From NCBI GenBank assembly GCA_018969165.1, contig JAGWYX010000355.1, forward strand, positions 1 through 5,202: 5,202 bases of DNA. The letters run 5' to 3'. Position 1 is the first letter of the stretch. Each line of letters opens with the position of its first letter. Shown piece by piece: positions 4,199-5,202 of this stretch. Origin of the DNA: Verrucomicrobiota bacterium. Its GTDB lineage: Bacteria; Verrucomicrobiota; Verrucomicrobiia; Limisphaerales; JAGWYX01. The translations under genes and the position numbers were made by a program. The notes under the pieces were generated by a model. It worked only from the letters and a program-made list of their open reading frames with translations, did no database searches and was not told the DNA's origin.

Positions 4199-5202
4199 TC
4201 ACCCGGGCGGAAAGCGGGGGCCGGCGGGCGCCGTGGGCAGGGCCGGCAGCCGCAACGCGAAATCCCGAACCACGGCCGGGAAAAGACAATGGTCGCACAC
4301 CGCGTTGGACTCGCTGCAGAAGTCGCGGACGATCTGGATCAGGCCCTGCTGGGTAGCGGCGCTGCGAACCGACGGGGCCGAGGGGCCGGACAGCAACCGT
4401 TGCCGGGCCAGGCGCAAGACGGAGTTGTCCTCGGCTTTTGGCCAGCCCAGGTAGCGTACTTCGGCGGCCTGGCGCAGGGTCTCGTTCTTTCCGGCCACCG
4501 CCCGCATCCAGAACCAAGGCAGCACCGCGTTTACGCTCAGGTCGGTGACGCGCGCCGCGCCAAGCAATGGCCGGGTCGCGGACAAGCGCCGGGACCGGAA
4601 CGTCCAGTGCCAGGACCAAAACTCGTCGGGCTCGACTTCGAGCGCTTCGCGAAGGGCGGCGGCCCATCGGGCGCGGGGCAACGGGGTGGCAAACCAGGTC
4701 TCGAGTCTCGCGGCGACCGATTCGTGCCGGGCCAGCCAATGCGCCGCCAGGGCCAGGCGGCGTTGGGGATGATTGGCGGGACGGACCCCATTCAAGCGCC
4801 AGAGGCGTCGCGGCAGAATCCACTCGACGAATTCTTCCCGCACCCGCCACCAGGCATCCCACAGTCGGCGCCAGTGGTCATCGGCGCGGCCGACCGTCGG
4901 GGTCCATTCGTCGGGCAACAGGTTGCCGACGCCCAGGAGGATGGCCTGGAACCCGAACGCGGTCGGGCGCGGTTGCCGTCGGGTGATCGGGAAGGTCAAT
5001 TCGGCCAGGCGTTGCATGGGCCAGATGTTGTGGCGGTAACCCAGGGCGCGAAACACGCCTTCCCACAGCGCCTGGTCCCAGCCCACCTGCCGCGCGCGGG
5101 CGTAACACCGGAAGGCCTTCTGCCGGAGCCGGACCAGGGCGGTTTGCTCGAGCAACGCGGTTTGGACCGGCCCGCCCAGGGCGCGCATCGGGAGGCAACA
5201 TC
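4199..5202 (-). CDS. DUF2851 family protein, N-terminus cut by window edge
   Basis: The frame is open from the right edge to TGA at 4201-4199. I recognise it as the C-terminal portion of DUF2851, a family of unknown function. Numbering from the Met at 5188, family-like features are ALWEGVFRALGYRHN (40-54), the GVGNLLP stretch (86-92), RLNGVRPANHPQRRLA (131-146), the Trp-rich FWSWHWTFRS (190-199), SVNAVLPWFW (218-227) and QQGLIQIVRDFC (280-291). A cysteine cluster follows, C291-x6-C298-x2-C301, which could bind a metal or iron-sulfur cluster. The Met at 5188 is not believed to be the real start: codons remain open upstream to the edge (reading CCLP before it), and full family members are typically around 400 residues or more, so roughly 100 residues are probably missing. 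It lies 142 bases upstream of nfeD on the same strand, but a separate promoter for nfeD appears to intervene. Family call is fairly secure; function is unknown. Confidence 0.88.
   Translation of the reverse strand, partial: CCLPMRALGGPVQTALLEQTALVRLRQKAFRCYARARQVGWDQALWEGVFRALGYRHNIWPMQRLAELTFPITRRQPRPTAFGFQAILLGVGNLLPDEWTPTVGRADDHWRRLWDAWWRVREEFVEWILPRRLWRLNGVRPANHPQRRLALAAHWLARHESVAARLETWFATPLPRARWAAALREALEVEPDEFWSWHWTFRSRRLSATRPLLGAARVTDLSVNAVLPWFWMRAVAGKNETLRQAAEVRYLGWPKAEDNSVLRLARQRLLSGPSAPSVRSAATQQGLIQIVRDFCSESNAVCDHCLFPAVVRDFALRLPALPTAPAGPRFPPG

Overview
The window is a GC-rich bacterial chromosome segment in which every supported gene lies on the minus strand, so transcription runs from high to low coordinates. 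No mobile element, CRISPR array, rRNA or tRNA was seen. Gene content (DUF2851, an NfeD/flotillin-like FloA pair, a proline-rich membrane protein, a stand-alone FAD/NAD(P)H reductase, gcvT), high GC and the near absence of Shine-Dalgarno sequences suggest the Planctomycetes-Verrucomicrobia-Chlamydiae group, most likely Verrucomicrobiota. That assignment is an inference from gene content and cannot be settled from this window.

Layout in transcription order. (1) 5202-4199: C-terminal part of a DUF2851 protein, cut by the right edge. (2) 4198-4057: 142-bp gap holding a plausible sigma70-type promoter whose start point would fall almost on the nfeD start codon, with a 16-bp hyphenated palindrome over the -35 box. 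(3) 4056-3562: short NfeD protein (three membrane helices plus OB-fold). (4) 3565-2492: flotillin-like FloA, coupled to nfeD by an ATGA stop/start overlap. (5) 2397-1672: single-pass membrane protein with a long proline-rich linker and helical C-terminal part. (6) 1671-1630: short gap filled by a GC-rich hairpin. (7) 1629-883: FNR-type flavin reductase lacking a ferredoxin domain. (8) 882-619: 264-bp gap with two adjacent inverted repeats and a small AT-rich heptamer repeat. (9) 618-1: N-terminal 206 codons of gcvT, cut by the left edge.

How they work together: NfeD and FloA are a known partnership that organises membrane microdomains. The third gene has no named family that I recognise, but its position, membrane anchor and proline-rich design make it a candidate accessory subunit. 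The reductase and gcvT are housekeeping-type redox and one-carbon enzymes, with no visible functional tie to the FloA cassette beyond strand and proximity. The most noteworthy items are the unnamed third gene of the nfeD-floA cassette and the structured intergenic element between the reductase and gcvT. Nothing seen amounts to a clearly new defence or mobile system.
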